From positions 1 to 5,522 of the forward strand of contig CAMFKK010000193.1 of assembly GCA_945957225.1 (NCBI GenBank): DNA of 5,522 bases, read 5' to 3'. How positions within the stretch are numbered: the stretch's first letter is position 1; each line of letters opens with the position of its first letter. The notes under the pieces are model-generated. The model ran no database searches. It saw only the letters and a list, made by a program, of their open reading frames with translations, and was not told where the DNA came from. Below, in pieces: positions 1 to 5,522 of the stretch. Origin of the DNA: an uncultured Sphingobacteriia bacterium (GTDB taxonomy: Bacteria > Bacteroidota > Bacteroidia > Chitinophagales > Chitinophagaceae). Position numbers and translations under genes: made by a program.

Positions 1-68
1 CTACTGCATCGTTGGTTGAAGTATTGCTTACTGCTATTGATCGCAGTGTGGAGCCCATTTTGGTTTGA
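1..68 (+). CDS. Possible C-terminal end of an upstream gene (partial, uncertain)
   Basis: The third forward frame is open from the window edge to a TGA at 66-68 and ends in the residues RSVEPILV. The codons favour G or A in the first position and give a mixed hydrophobic/acidic helix-like composition, which looks like real protein more than the competing frames do. Only about 21 residues are visible, so no family can be named. Two alternatives exist. The first forward frame is open to a TAA at 106-108 but is implausibly rich in Leu, Trp and Phe. On the minus strand an ATG at 58-56 opens a frame that runs off the window edge, which would make a divergent gene. The sequence before the window would settle this. 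Confidence 0.3.
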   Translation, partial: TASLVEVLLTAIDRSVEPILV

Positions 69-93
69 CTTTTTTTACCCAATCCTAATTTTA
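64..93 (+). promoter_or_regulatory. Weak candidate Bacteroidota-type promoter for the dehydrogenase operon
   Basis: A TTTG at 64-67 is followed, 18 bases later, by TAATTTTA at 86-93. The latter matches the Bacteroidota -7 consensus TAnnTTTG in all but the last base, and the spacing is close to the usual one. This would place transcription start near position 100, about 50 bases before the ATG at 153. The upstream element overlaps the possible stop codon at 66-68. In such AT-rich DNA a match of this quality can arise by chance. Confidence 0.22.
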
Positions 94-152
94 TATCAAC
101 GGTTCTAAATTTCTTTCTTTTTACGGCGTAATTTTAAAGACATACGCCATAT

Positions 153-704
153 ATGCCAATTTCAAGAAGACAATTACTAAAACAAATTTTATTTGTTTCA
201 GCTGGATCAACCATGATTCCTTCCTGCTTATTATTGCCACAATCAAGGGGAATAAAACTGAAACATATGTTGGTTACCACTGATCAAGAAATGGTCTTAG
301 CGGCATTTGCTGATACATTGATTCCCAAAACTGAAACTGAGGGGGCTTTGGATGTTCAAGCTGACCTTTTTGTATGGAAAATCTTGGATGATTGTACCCC
401 AAAAGAAGAACAAGAAAAGTTTTTAAAGGGCTTGAACGCTTTTTCAGCCGCATTTCAAAAGCAGTATCAACATTTTTTTAGTAATGCCGCAGTTTCTGAA
501 AGGTTCACCTTTATGGAACAATTAGACATGAAAAAGGATTCGGAAGATCCATTGGTTGTTTTTTATAACAAAGCCAAGCAGCGATTAATTCAAGCCTATA
601 CAGGGTCGGCTTTTTTCATGACCAATATTCAAGTCTATGAACAAATTCCATCCAGATTTCATGGATGCGTATCCGTTATAAATCATCCATCTAAAAAATC
701 TTAA
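153..704 (+). CDS. Gluconate 2-dehydrogenase subunit 3-like small subunit with Tat signal
   Basis: This 183-residue protein resembles the small (gamma) subunit of membrane-associated FAD dehydrogenases of the gluconate 2-dehydrogenase subunit 3 family. In that family it acts as a co-export partner, carrying the flavoprotein subunit through the Tat pathway. The N-terminus shows a twin-arginine motif, SRRQLLK at residues 4-10, then a short hydrophobic stretch ending in Cys25 (IPSC). Cys25 could be a loose Bacteroidota-type lipidation site, so the protein may be a lipoprotein. The family-like segment ADTLIPKTETEGA starts at residue 53, and the C-terminal pattern IPSRFHGC, with Cys172, matches the usual end of the family. 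The ATG at 153 is chosen because it places the RR motif correctly; no Shine-Dalgarno is visible. The stop codon directly abuts the start of the large-subunit gene, so the two are surely co-transcribed and probably translationally coupled. The family call is firm, the lipid anchor is an inference, and the substrate is unknown. Confidence 0.92.
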   Translation: MPISRRQLLKQILFVSAGSTMIPSCLLLPQSRGIKLKHMLVTTDQEMVLAAFADTLIPKTETEGALDVQADLFVWKILDDCTPKEEQEKFLKGLNAFSAAFQKQYQHFFSNAAVSERFTFMEQLDMKKDSEDPLVVFYNKAKQRLIQAYTGSAFFMTNIQVYEQIPSRFHGCVSVINHPSKKS

Positions 705-2408
705 ATGGCCGAAAATTCTAATACAAATAAAGCAAAAAGAAGTTTTGACGCCATTGTGATTGGCTCAGGCATGAGTGGAGGTTGGGCTGCAAAAGAGTTT
801 ACAGAAAATGGATGGAACACACTTGTTTTAGAACGGGGTAGAGATGTGCAGCATTTAAAAGACTATCCCACTACCAATAAAATGCCTTGGGAATTTGAAC
901 ATAGGGGGCAAATGCCACTTGAAATTACCCAGGCCAATCCAGTGATTAGTCGTTGTTATGCATTCAAAGAAGACGCTGCACATTTTTTTGTCAAAGACCA
1001 AGATCATCCTTACCAACAGGAACAACCCTTTGATTGGATTAGAGGATATCAAGTTGGTGGAAAGTCTATCATGTGGGCTAGGCAGACACAGCGCTGGAGC
1101 GATTTTGATTTTGATGGCCCAGCTAGGGATGGGTTTGCCGTGGATTGGCCCATTAGGTATAAAGATTTGGCTCCTTGGTATAGTCATGTTGAAAAGTTTG
1201 TTGGCATTTCTGGGAATAAAGATGGATTGGGTATTTTACCCGATGGTGAATTTTTACCTGCTTTGGAATTAACCTGTGTAGATCATTATTTTAAAGAAGT
1301 GCTCCAAAAAAATTATCAAAACAGACATTTAATCTATGGTAGGTGTGCTCATTTAACAGAGCCTACGGCGCTTCATTTAGAACAGGGTAGGGGTCAGTGT
1401 CAAAAAAGAAATCTATGCCAGCGTGGTTGTCCTTTTGGGGGTTATTTTAATAGTAATTCATCCACCCTGCCTTGGGCTGCCAAAACCGGAAAAATGACCC
1501 TTAGACCATTTTCGGTGGTGCATTCTATTATTTATGATGACCATAAAGGAAAAGCAACTGGAGTAAGGGTTATAGATAGTCATACCAAGGAAATGGTGGA
1601 ATATTATGCTAAAGTGATTTTTGTTAATGCAGGAGCACTGAACACCAATTTAATCTTGCTTAATTCTACATCTTCTAGATTTCCCAATGGATTGGGAAAT
1701 GACAATGGTTTATTGGGCAAATTCTTGGCTTTCCACAATTATCGGGCTAGGATTAACGCTATTCATGAAGGACATCTAGAAAGCACTACCGATGGGAGGT
1801 CACATACAAGTGCCTATTTACCAAGATTTAGAAATGTTGAAAAACAAGAAACAGATTTTTTAAGGGGATATGCTGCTGGTTTTTCCTCTTATAGGAGCCT
1901 CAATAGAAAAACACAGGGACTTGGAATGGAATTGAAAAAGCATTTAGCTGAAAAGGAATTGGGGCCATGGCGTGTTGGTTCTCATATGATGGGAGAAACC
2001 ATTCCCAAAGCTAGCAATCAAGTTAGCTTACACAGTAGTTTAAAAGACGAATGGGGAATTCCACAATTAAATATTAGGGTTAGCTATGACGATAATGATG
2101 AGAAAATGGTCAAGGATTATTTAGAAGAAATGACAGAAATGTTTCAGAAAGCAGGCTTTACTAATATACAAACCTCAGATTCCAAACAAGCTCCGGGGTT
2201 AGATATTCATGAAATGGGCGGTGTTAGAATGGGAAAAGACCCCCAAACATCCCTACTTAATGAGTTCAATCAGCTCCATAACTGTAAGAATGTATATGTG
2301 ACCGATGGGGCCTGTATGACATCCACTTCAACCCAGAATCCATCCCTTACTTATATGGCTTTAACAGCTAGAGCGGTAAATCATGCAACTAGAAATGGAG
2401 GAATCTGA
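705..2408 (+). CDS. GMC-family FAD-dependent dehydrogenase, large (catalytic) subunit
   Basis: The 567-residue protein is a glucose-methanol-choline oxidoreductase of the gluconate/fructose/glucose dehydrogenase alpha-subunit type, expected to oxidise an alcohol group of a sugar or polyol using FAD. The FAD-binding Rossmann motif GSGMSG lies at residues 20-25, with the ribose-binding acidic residue Glu43 in LVLERG. VGGKS at 117-121 is the conserved flavin-contacting segment. Cys232, Cys238 and Cys242 form C-X5-C-X3-C, the spacing that ligates a 3Fe-4S cluster in direct-electron-transfer glucose dehydrogenase. The C-terminal domain holds the catalytic pair His502 (HEMGGVRMG) and Asn545 (QNPSLT). 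There is no signal peptide, consistent with co-export by the Tat-signal small subunit encoded immediately upstream with no intergenic base. Length is normal and the gene looks intact. No cytochrome c gene follows, so the electron acceptor cannot be named. Substrate specificity cannot be read from the sequence; sugar or polyol is an inference from the family. Confidence 0.96.
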   Translation: MAENSNTNKAKRSFDAIVIGSGMSGGWAAKEFTENGWNTLVLERGRDVQHLKDYPTTNKMPWEFEHRGQMPLEITQANPVISRCYAFKEDAAHFFVKDQDHPYQQEQPFDWIRGYQVGGKSIMWARQTQRWSDFDFDGPARDGFAVDWPIRYKDLAPWYSHVEKFVGISGNKDGLGILPDGEFLPALELTCVDHYFKEVLQKNYQNRHLIYGRCAHLTEPTALHLEQGRGQCQKRNLCQRGCPFGGYFNSNSSTLPWAAKTGKMTLRPFSVVHSIIYDDHKGKATGVRVIDSHTKEMVEYYAKVIFVNAGALNTNLILLNSTSSRFPNGLGNDNGLLGKFLAFHNYRARINAIHEGHLESTTDGRSHTSAYLPRFRNVEKQETDFLRGYAAGFSSYRSLNRKTQGLGMELKKHLAEKELGPWRVGSHMMGETIPKASNQVSLHSSLKDEWGIPQLNIRVSYDDNDEKMVKDYLEEMTEMFQKAGFTNIQTSDSKQAPGLDIHEMGGVRMGKDPQTSLLNEFNQLHNCKNVYVTDGACMTSTSTQNPSLTYMALTARAVNHATRNGGI

Positions 2409-2461
2409 CAATAAATTGTATTTTTCTTATTAGATTGCACCCGAATAAAGCAAACCCGTTT

Positions 2462-2683
2462 ATGACTATCGAAAGTTTCAAAGAACTGACACACGAACAA
2501 AAATTGAAAGAATTGCGCGTTGCCGGGGATTTGTTGGGATCCTATGAACGCAATGGTGAACCTAACACCCCAAAAATTCCAGGTGATATTTTTGCACTAT
2601 ATGATTTCTGGGTGTATTTGAGTGATGACGAACAGACCGTTATTCCTACTAGAAGGAATCCGCTGGCTACATCAGCAGAATAA
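2462..2683 (+). CDS. Small unrecognised protein, third gene of the dehydrogenase operon
   Basis: This encodes a 73-residue protein that I do not recognise. It begins MTIESFKELTHEQ, has a lysine/glutamate-rich, probably helical first 20 residues, then a Gly/Pro-containing middle (NGEPNTPKIPGD) and an aromatic stretch (ALYDFWVYL). It has no cysteine, signal peptide or membrane segment, and is acidic overall (13 Asp/Glu against 8 Lys/Arg), so it is probably cytoplasmic. The frame can be extended to a TTG at 2435 (82 residues), but the ATG at 2462 is preferred because TTG starts are rare and the extra nine residues add no helix or motif. It lies 53 bases after the dehydrogenase stop and 19 bases before a strong terminator, so it is probably transcribed with the oxidoreductase genes. 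The proximity may or may not mean a shared role. The coherent composition and the position before the terminator support a real gene, but the function is unknown. Confidence 0.62.
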   Translation: MTIESFKELTHEQKLKELRVAGDLLGSYERNGEPNTPKIPGDIFALYDFWVYLSDDEQTVIPTRRNPLATSAE

Positions 2684-2702
2684 TTGTTGGAAGAATTTTT
2701 TG

Positions 2703-2728
2703 AAACGCCCCAGTTTGGGGCGTTTTTT
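2703..2728 (+). terminator. Rho-independent terminator closing the dehydrogenase operon
   Basis: A perfect 9-bp stem (AAACGCCCC at 2703-2711 with GGGGCGTTT at 2717-2725) encloses the 5-base loop AGTTT and runs into a tract of six T at 2723-2728. The GC core in an otherwise AT-rich region and the position 19 bases after a stop codon make this a clear plus-strand terminator. On the other strand the stem is followed by only three T before a C, so it should act mainly in the plus direction. It separates the three-gene dehydrogenase unit from the gene starting at 2838. Confidence 0.92.
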
Positions 2729-2837
2729 ATTTCAAGCAATCCCGGTTATCTAGGTACATTTCCTGAGAATCAGCATCTAATCTCATTTGTTTTTGTTTAA
2801 CAGGATGATGTATGGGAATTCTTTAATTTAGCAAAGC

Positions 2838-5246
2838 ATGAAAAAGATTCTTCTAACTGTTTTTATAACCCTATCAGGGTTTGTTTTCCATCAAACTGTC
2901 TATGCCCAACAAGTGGATTCTTTGATGGCAGTCTATGATGAGCAATTTCCCAAAGAGAAAGTGCATATTCATTTTGATAGGACCATTTACAATAAAGAAG
3001 AAACCATTTTCTATAAGGTTTATTTGCAGATGGCATCTCTACCAAGTGAGATGAGTAAAAATATGTATGTAGCATGGTTTGACACCAGTGGCAACTTACT
3101 TAAACAAACTGCCGCTCCACTTTTTCAATCTACTGCAAAAGGAAGTTTTGACATACCATCAAATTATAAGGGCGATTTTATTCATGTAAAAGCTTTTACC
3201 AGATGGATGTTAAATGAGGACTCTGCTTTTGTTTTTGAAAAAAATATTCCAATTAATTCTGGCAAACCATCCAACAGTACACCAAAAATTGTTTTAAAAT
3301 CTAGGGTAGACCTGTTTCCTGAGTCAGGAAATTTAGTACAAGGTGTAAATAACCGAATTGCATTTAAAGCAACCAATCAATTTGGTACACCTGTTTTGAT
3401 AAAAGGTTTTTTGGTCAATGATAAAAACAAGGTTTTGGATACCCTTAAAGCCGTACACGACGGTATGGGTTTTTTCAATATAAAACCAATTGCAGGAGAA
3501 AAATACCAATTAAATTGGACAGACGAATTAGGTCAAAAGGGAAATACCCAGCTCCCTCAGCCAAAAGTTCAGGGGGTAGTTTTGAAAATAACTACTGACT
3601 ATGAAAAAGCCTACGCTCAAATAGAAAGAACGCAAGAAGTACCGGCAGGTTTCAAAAAATTCAAATTATTGGTACACCAACACCAACAACTAATCTATAC
3701 GGTAGATTTTAAGGGAGAAGAGAAGTTAATTCAAAAAGCAGCTTTGCCCATTGATGAATTACCAACTGGAATAGTTCAATTTTCTCTTTTTACAGAGGAT
3801 TGGAAACCCGTAGCAGAGAGAATTGTCTTTGTCAACAATAGACTCCATGAGTTCAATGCCAAGTTAAGCATTCCTATTATTGACCTTAAAAAAAGAGGCA
3901 AGAATGTGATTGAAATCATGGTTTCTGATACAGCAGCTACAAATATGTCTTTGTCTGTAACTGACGCTTCTATTGTACTTCCAGAGCAACAATCTATTTA
4001 TTCAGATTTATTGTTAAGTTCCGATATTAAGGGTAAAGTACATAATCCAGCATATTATTTTTCTTCTGACGCGGATAGTGTTGCAGCCCATTTAGACCTA
4101 GTAATGATGACCAATGGTTGGAGACGTTTTGATTGGGATAAATTAATAAGGGGCGATTTTCCAAAATTGACTTATCCTAGAGAAACAGATTTCTTGAAAT
4201 TAACCGGAAAGGTTTATGGTAATCAAGCATTGGCAAATACCAAAGACCTTCAATTGAATTTAGTTATTTCAGGGAAAGATAGTAGTTCAAAATTATTATT
4301 TCTTCCGGTTGCAAAAGACGGAAGTTTTGAACAACCTGGGGTTATGTTTTATGATACAGTCAGGGTTTATTATAGTTTTAATAATAACCCAAAACTAACT
4401 GAGCAAACCCAAGTGAAGATTCAAAATGGCTTATTATATCAAGAGTTTAAAAAAATAGCTTTTTCATTGAGTGGAACTCAAGCTGGATGGAGTGATAGTA
4501 TGGCTAGGGTGCAATTGAATTTTTATTTATCCGAGCAAGAAAAATTACGTAGACAAATGGAATCCGCCACATTGCAAGAAGTAATTGTCAAGGCTAAAAC
4601 CAAATCTCCCATTCAACAATTAGAGGAGAAATATGCTTCAGGCTTATTTTCCGGAGGTGATGGTTATTCTTTTGATTTAACCACTGATGTAAGTTCCATG
4701 GGGGCAATAGATGTACTTACATATCTTCAGGGAAAGGTTGCAGGTTTGATGATTACTGGTTCTGGAGCCAATGCCCAAGTGAGTTGGAGAGGTGCCACAC
4801 CTGACTTGTTTTTGAACGAAATGAAAATGTCCATTGACATGGTACAGAGTCTTAATGTACCTGATATTGCATTTATCAAAGTGTTTAGACCTCCTTTCTT
4901 TGGTAGCCCAGGTGGTGGTGGTGGTGGTGCCATTGCCATTTATACCAAAAAAGGGAAAACTGGTAGAGCAAATCAGGCCAATAACAAAGGAATGGAGAAT
5001 GCTGTATTAGGTGGGTATTCTGTTTTTAAAGAGTTTTTTAATCCCAATTATGATAAACCAACAGGAAATTTTGAAGTAGATAGTAGAACAACCTTATTTT
5101 GGAATCCCTATTTATTGACAAATAAACGTAGTCCTAGGGTAAAAGTGGAATTTTATAACAATGATAGTAGCAAAAAATTGCAGGTTGTTTTGGAAGGAAT
5201 GAATTCAAATGGAAAATTAAGCCGCGTTGTAAAGATTATTGAATGA
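2838..5246 (+). CDS. Exported macroglobulin-like protein with TonB-receptor plug domain, no beta-barrel
   Basis: The 802-residue protein has a Sec signal peptide (lysines at 2-3, hydrophobic core, cleavage expected after VYA, Ala23) and so acts in the periplasm or at the outer membrane. Residues about 42-63 (HIHFDRTIYNKEETIFYKVYL) match the start of an MG2-type macroglobulin domain, as in large extracellular alpha-macroglobulin-like proteins. Further beta-sandwich repeats follow, including LPTGIVQFSLF at 308-318 with the ER motif at 327-328, then NGWRRFDW at 426-433. LQEVIVKAK at 579-587 resembles the EV-V motif before the plug of SusC-like receptors. Residues about 600-707 look like the plug domain, ending IAIYTKKG after six glycines at 692-697. 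The last 95 residues are another short beta-rich segment (TTLFWNPYLL, VKVEFYNND), not a 22-strand barrel. Such plug-bearing but barrel-less proteins occur in Bacteroidota, so this is probably not a truncation. The function is unknown; a role in a surface or TonB-linked complex is only inference. It has its own transcription unit after the terminator. Confidence 0.93.
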   Translation: MKKILLTVFITLSGFVFHQTVYAQQVDSLMAVYDEQFPKEKVHIHFDRTIYNKEETIFYKVYLQMASLPSEMSKNMYVAWFDTSGNLLKQTAAPLFQSTAKGSFDIPSNYKGDFIHVKAFTRWMLNEDSAFVFEKNIPINSGKPSNSTPKIVLKSRVDLFPESGNLVQGVNNRIAFKATNQFGTPVLIKGFLVNDKNKVLDTLKAVHDGMGFFNIKPIAGEKYQLNWTDELGQKGNTQLPQPKVQGVVLKITTDYEKAYAQIERTQEVPAGFKKFKLLVHQHQQLIYTVDFKGEEKLIQKAALPIDELPTGIVQFSLFTEDWKPVAERIVFVNNRLHEFNAKLSIPIIDLKKRGKNVIEIMVSDTAATNMSLSVTDASIVLPEQQSIYSDLLLSSDIKGKVHNPAYYFSSDADSVAAHLDLVMMTNGWRRFDWDKLIRGDFPKLTYPRETDFLKLTGKVYGNQALANTKDLQLNLVISGKDSSSKLLFLPVAKDGSFEQPGVMFYDTVRVYYSFNNNPKLTEQTQVKIQNGLLYQEFKKIAFSLSGTQAGWSDSMARVQLNFYLSEQEKLRRQMESATLQEVIVKAKTKSPIQQLEEKYASGLFSGGDGYSFDLTTDVSSMGAIDVLTYLQGKVAGLMITGSGANAQVSWRGATPDLFLNEMKMSIDMVQSLNVPDIAFIKVFRPPFFGSPGGGGGGAIAIYTKKGKTGRANQANNKGMENAVLGGYSVFKEFFNPNYDKPTGNFEVDSRTTLFWNPYLLTNKRSPRVKVEFYNNDSSKKLQVVLEGMNSNGKLSRVVKIIE
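4911..4928 (+). repeat. (GGT)6 trinucleotide tract encoding six glycines
   Basis: Six perfect GGT codons in a row encode Gly692-Gly697 in the plug-like domain of the 802-residue protein. They lie just before the final IAIYTKKG strand, where SusC-type plugs usually have a short turn of the YGSRGANG type. All six glycines use the same codon, so slipped-strand gain or loss is possible, but changes would be in frame and would alter loop length, not switch the gene off. Confidence 0.9.
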
Positions 5247-5275
5247 TGGGAATTGATAAATGATTAAATTTATAC

Positions 5276-5522
5276 ATGACTTATCCAATCCCTGATAATG
5301 AAAAGGCAAGACTGAATGCATTGCATAAATATCAGTTATTAGATTCTATATCAGAGGAGGAATTTGATAAGTTTACTGAATTGGCCTCCTTAATCTGTGA
5401 TACCCCCATCTCATTAGTTTCATTAATTGATGATAACCGTCAATGGTTCAAATCAAAACATGGGATTGATGCAAATGAAACTCCAAGAGAGTTGGCATTT
5501 TGTGCACACGCCATCATGGACC
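5276..5522 (+). CDS. GAF-domain signalling protein, N-terminal part (cut by window end)
   Basis: The first 82 codons of a gene are present before the window ends. The segment IPDNEKARLNALHKYQLLD, the hydrophobic strand PISLVSLIDDNRQWFKS and the later FCAHAIMD are the standard opening of GAF domains found at the N-terminus of sensor histidine kinases, diguanylate cyclases and related phosphodiesterases. GAF domains bind small ligands or chromophores and control an attached output domain. The output domain here lies beyond the window. In Bacteroidota a histidine kinase is the more likely form, but this is inference. There is no signal peptide or membrane segment in the visible part, which suggests a cytoplasmic sensor. 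The ATG at 5276 starts exactly where the family usually starts. It lies 29 bases after the preceding stop with no terminator between, so read-through from the plug-protein gene is possible. No Shine-Dalgarno is seen. Confidence 0.92.
   Translation, partial: MTYPIPDNEKARLNALHKYQLLDSISEEEFDKFTELASLICDTPISLVSLIDDNRQWFKSKHGIDANETPRELAFCAHAIMD

Noticed and set aside
855..1272. Open frames of about 104-110 codons on both strands inside the GMC dehydrogenase gene
   Set aside because: They lie entirely within a strongly conserved gene, match no family and have compositions expected of out-of-frame translation.
2435..2461. TTG start extending the small protein by nine residues
   Set aside because: A usable ATG lies just downstream, there is no ribosome-binding site to favour the TTG, and the extension adds no motif. 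It was kept only as an alternative start.
2542..2739. Minus-strand open frame of 65 codons overlapping the small operon gene and the terminator
   Set aside because: It would start within the terminator region and run antisense to a more plausible plus-strand gene; it shows no recognisable features.
2824..2831. TAATTTAG as a promoter -7 element for the plug-protein gene
   Set aside because: It is only six bases before the ATG, which would imply a nearly leaderless transcript, and the nearest TTTG (2792-2795) is too far upstream for normal spacing.
4727..4939. Minus-strand open frame of 70 codons with a proline run near its start
   Set aside because: The prolines are the antisense reading of the GGT tract; it is a shadow of the plug-protein gene.
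5247..5275. AT-rich short palindrome (aaattta) between the plug-protein and GAF genes as a terminator or operator
   Set aside because: It has no GC stem and no T tract, and its length is within chance expectation for this composition.
1..5522. CRISPR arrays, insertion sequences, tRNA or rRNA genes, integrase or attachment sites
   Set aside because: No spaced direct repeats, terminal inverted repeats, transposase motifs or RNA gene signatures were seen on reading both strands.

Overview
The window looks like a chromosomal stretch from a member of the Bacteroidota, probably a free-living Cytophagia-, Sphingobacteria- or Chitinophagia-type organism. The support is the AT-rich, A/T-ending codon use, starts without Shine-Dalgarno sequences, a macroglobulin-like/TonB-plug surface protein of a kind typical of that phylum, and GMC oxidoreductase sequence features typical of the same group. 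Genus cannot be decided from the sequence alone. All confident genes lie on the plus strand.

Layout. Positions 1-68 may hold the last codons of an upstream plus-strand gene (weak). Positions 69-152 are non-coding, with at best a weak Bacteroidota-type promoter. Positions 153-2683 form a likely operon of three genes: a Tat-signal gluconate 2-dehydrogenase subunit 3-like small subunit, a GMC-type FAD dehydrogenase large subunit that starts on the base after the first gene's stop codon, and a small unrecognised 73-residue protein. A strong rho-independent terminator at 2703-2728 closes this unit. Positions 2729-2837 are an intergenic gap in which no convincing promoter was found. Positions 2838-5246 encode an 802-residue exported protein with macroglobulin-like domains followed by a TonB-receptor plug-like domain but no beta-barrel. 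From 5276 to the window end runs the N-terminal GAF domain of a signalling protein, probably a sensor histidine kinase or diguanylate cyclase, cut by the window edge.

How the genes fit together. The first two genes form one enzyme: the small subunit carries the export signal, and the signal-less large subunit is expected to be co-exported with it to the periplasm, where it would oxidise a sugar or other alcohol. The large subunit has the FAD dinucleotide-binding motif, the GMC His/Asn catalytic pair and a C-X5-C-X3-C motif matching the 3Fe-4S site of direct-electron-transfer glucose/fructose dehydrogenases. No cytochrome c subunit is encoded here, so the electron acceptor is unknown. The plug protein and the GAF protein lie beyond the terminator, and no functional link to the dehydrogenase is visible.

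No mobile element, CRISPR array, tRNA or rRNA was seen. Nothing here amounts to a clearly new system. The most interesting points are the cytochrome-less, possibly lipid-anchored dehydrogenase with its unknown third gene, and the barrel-less plug protein.
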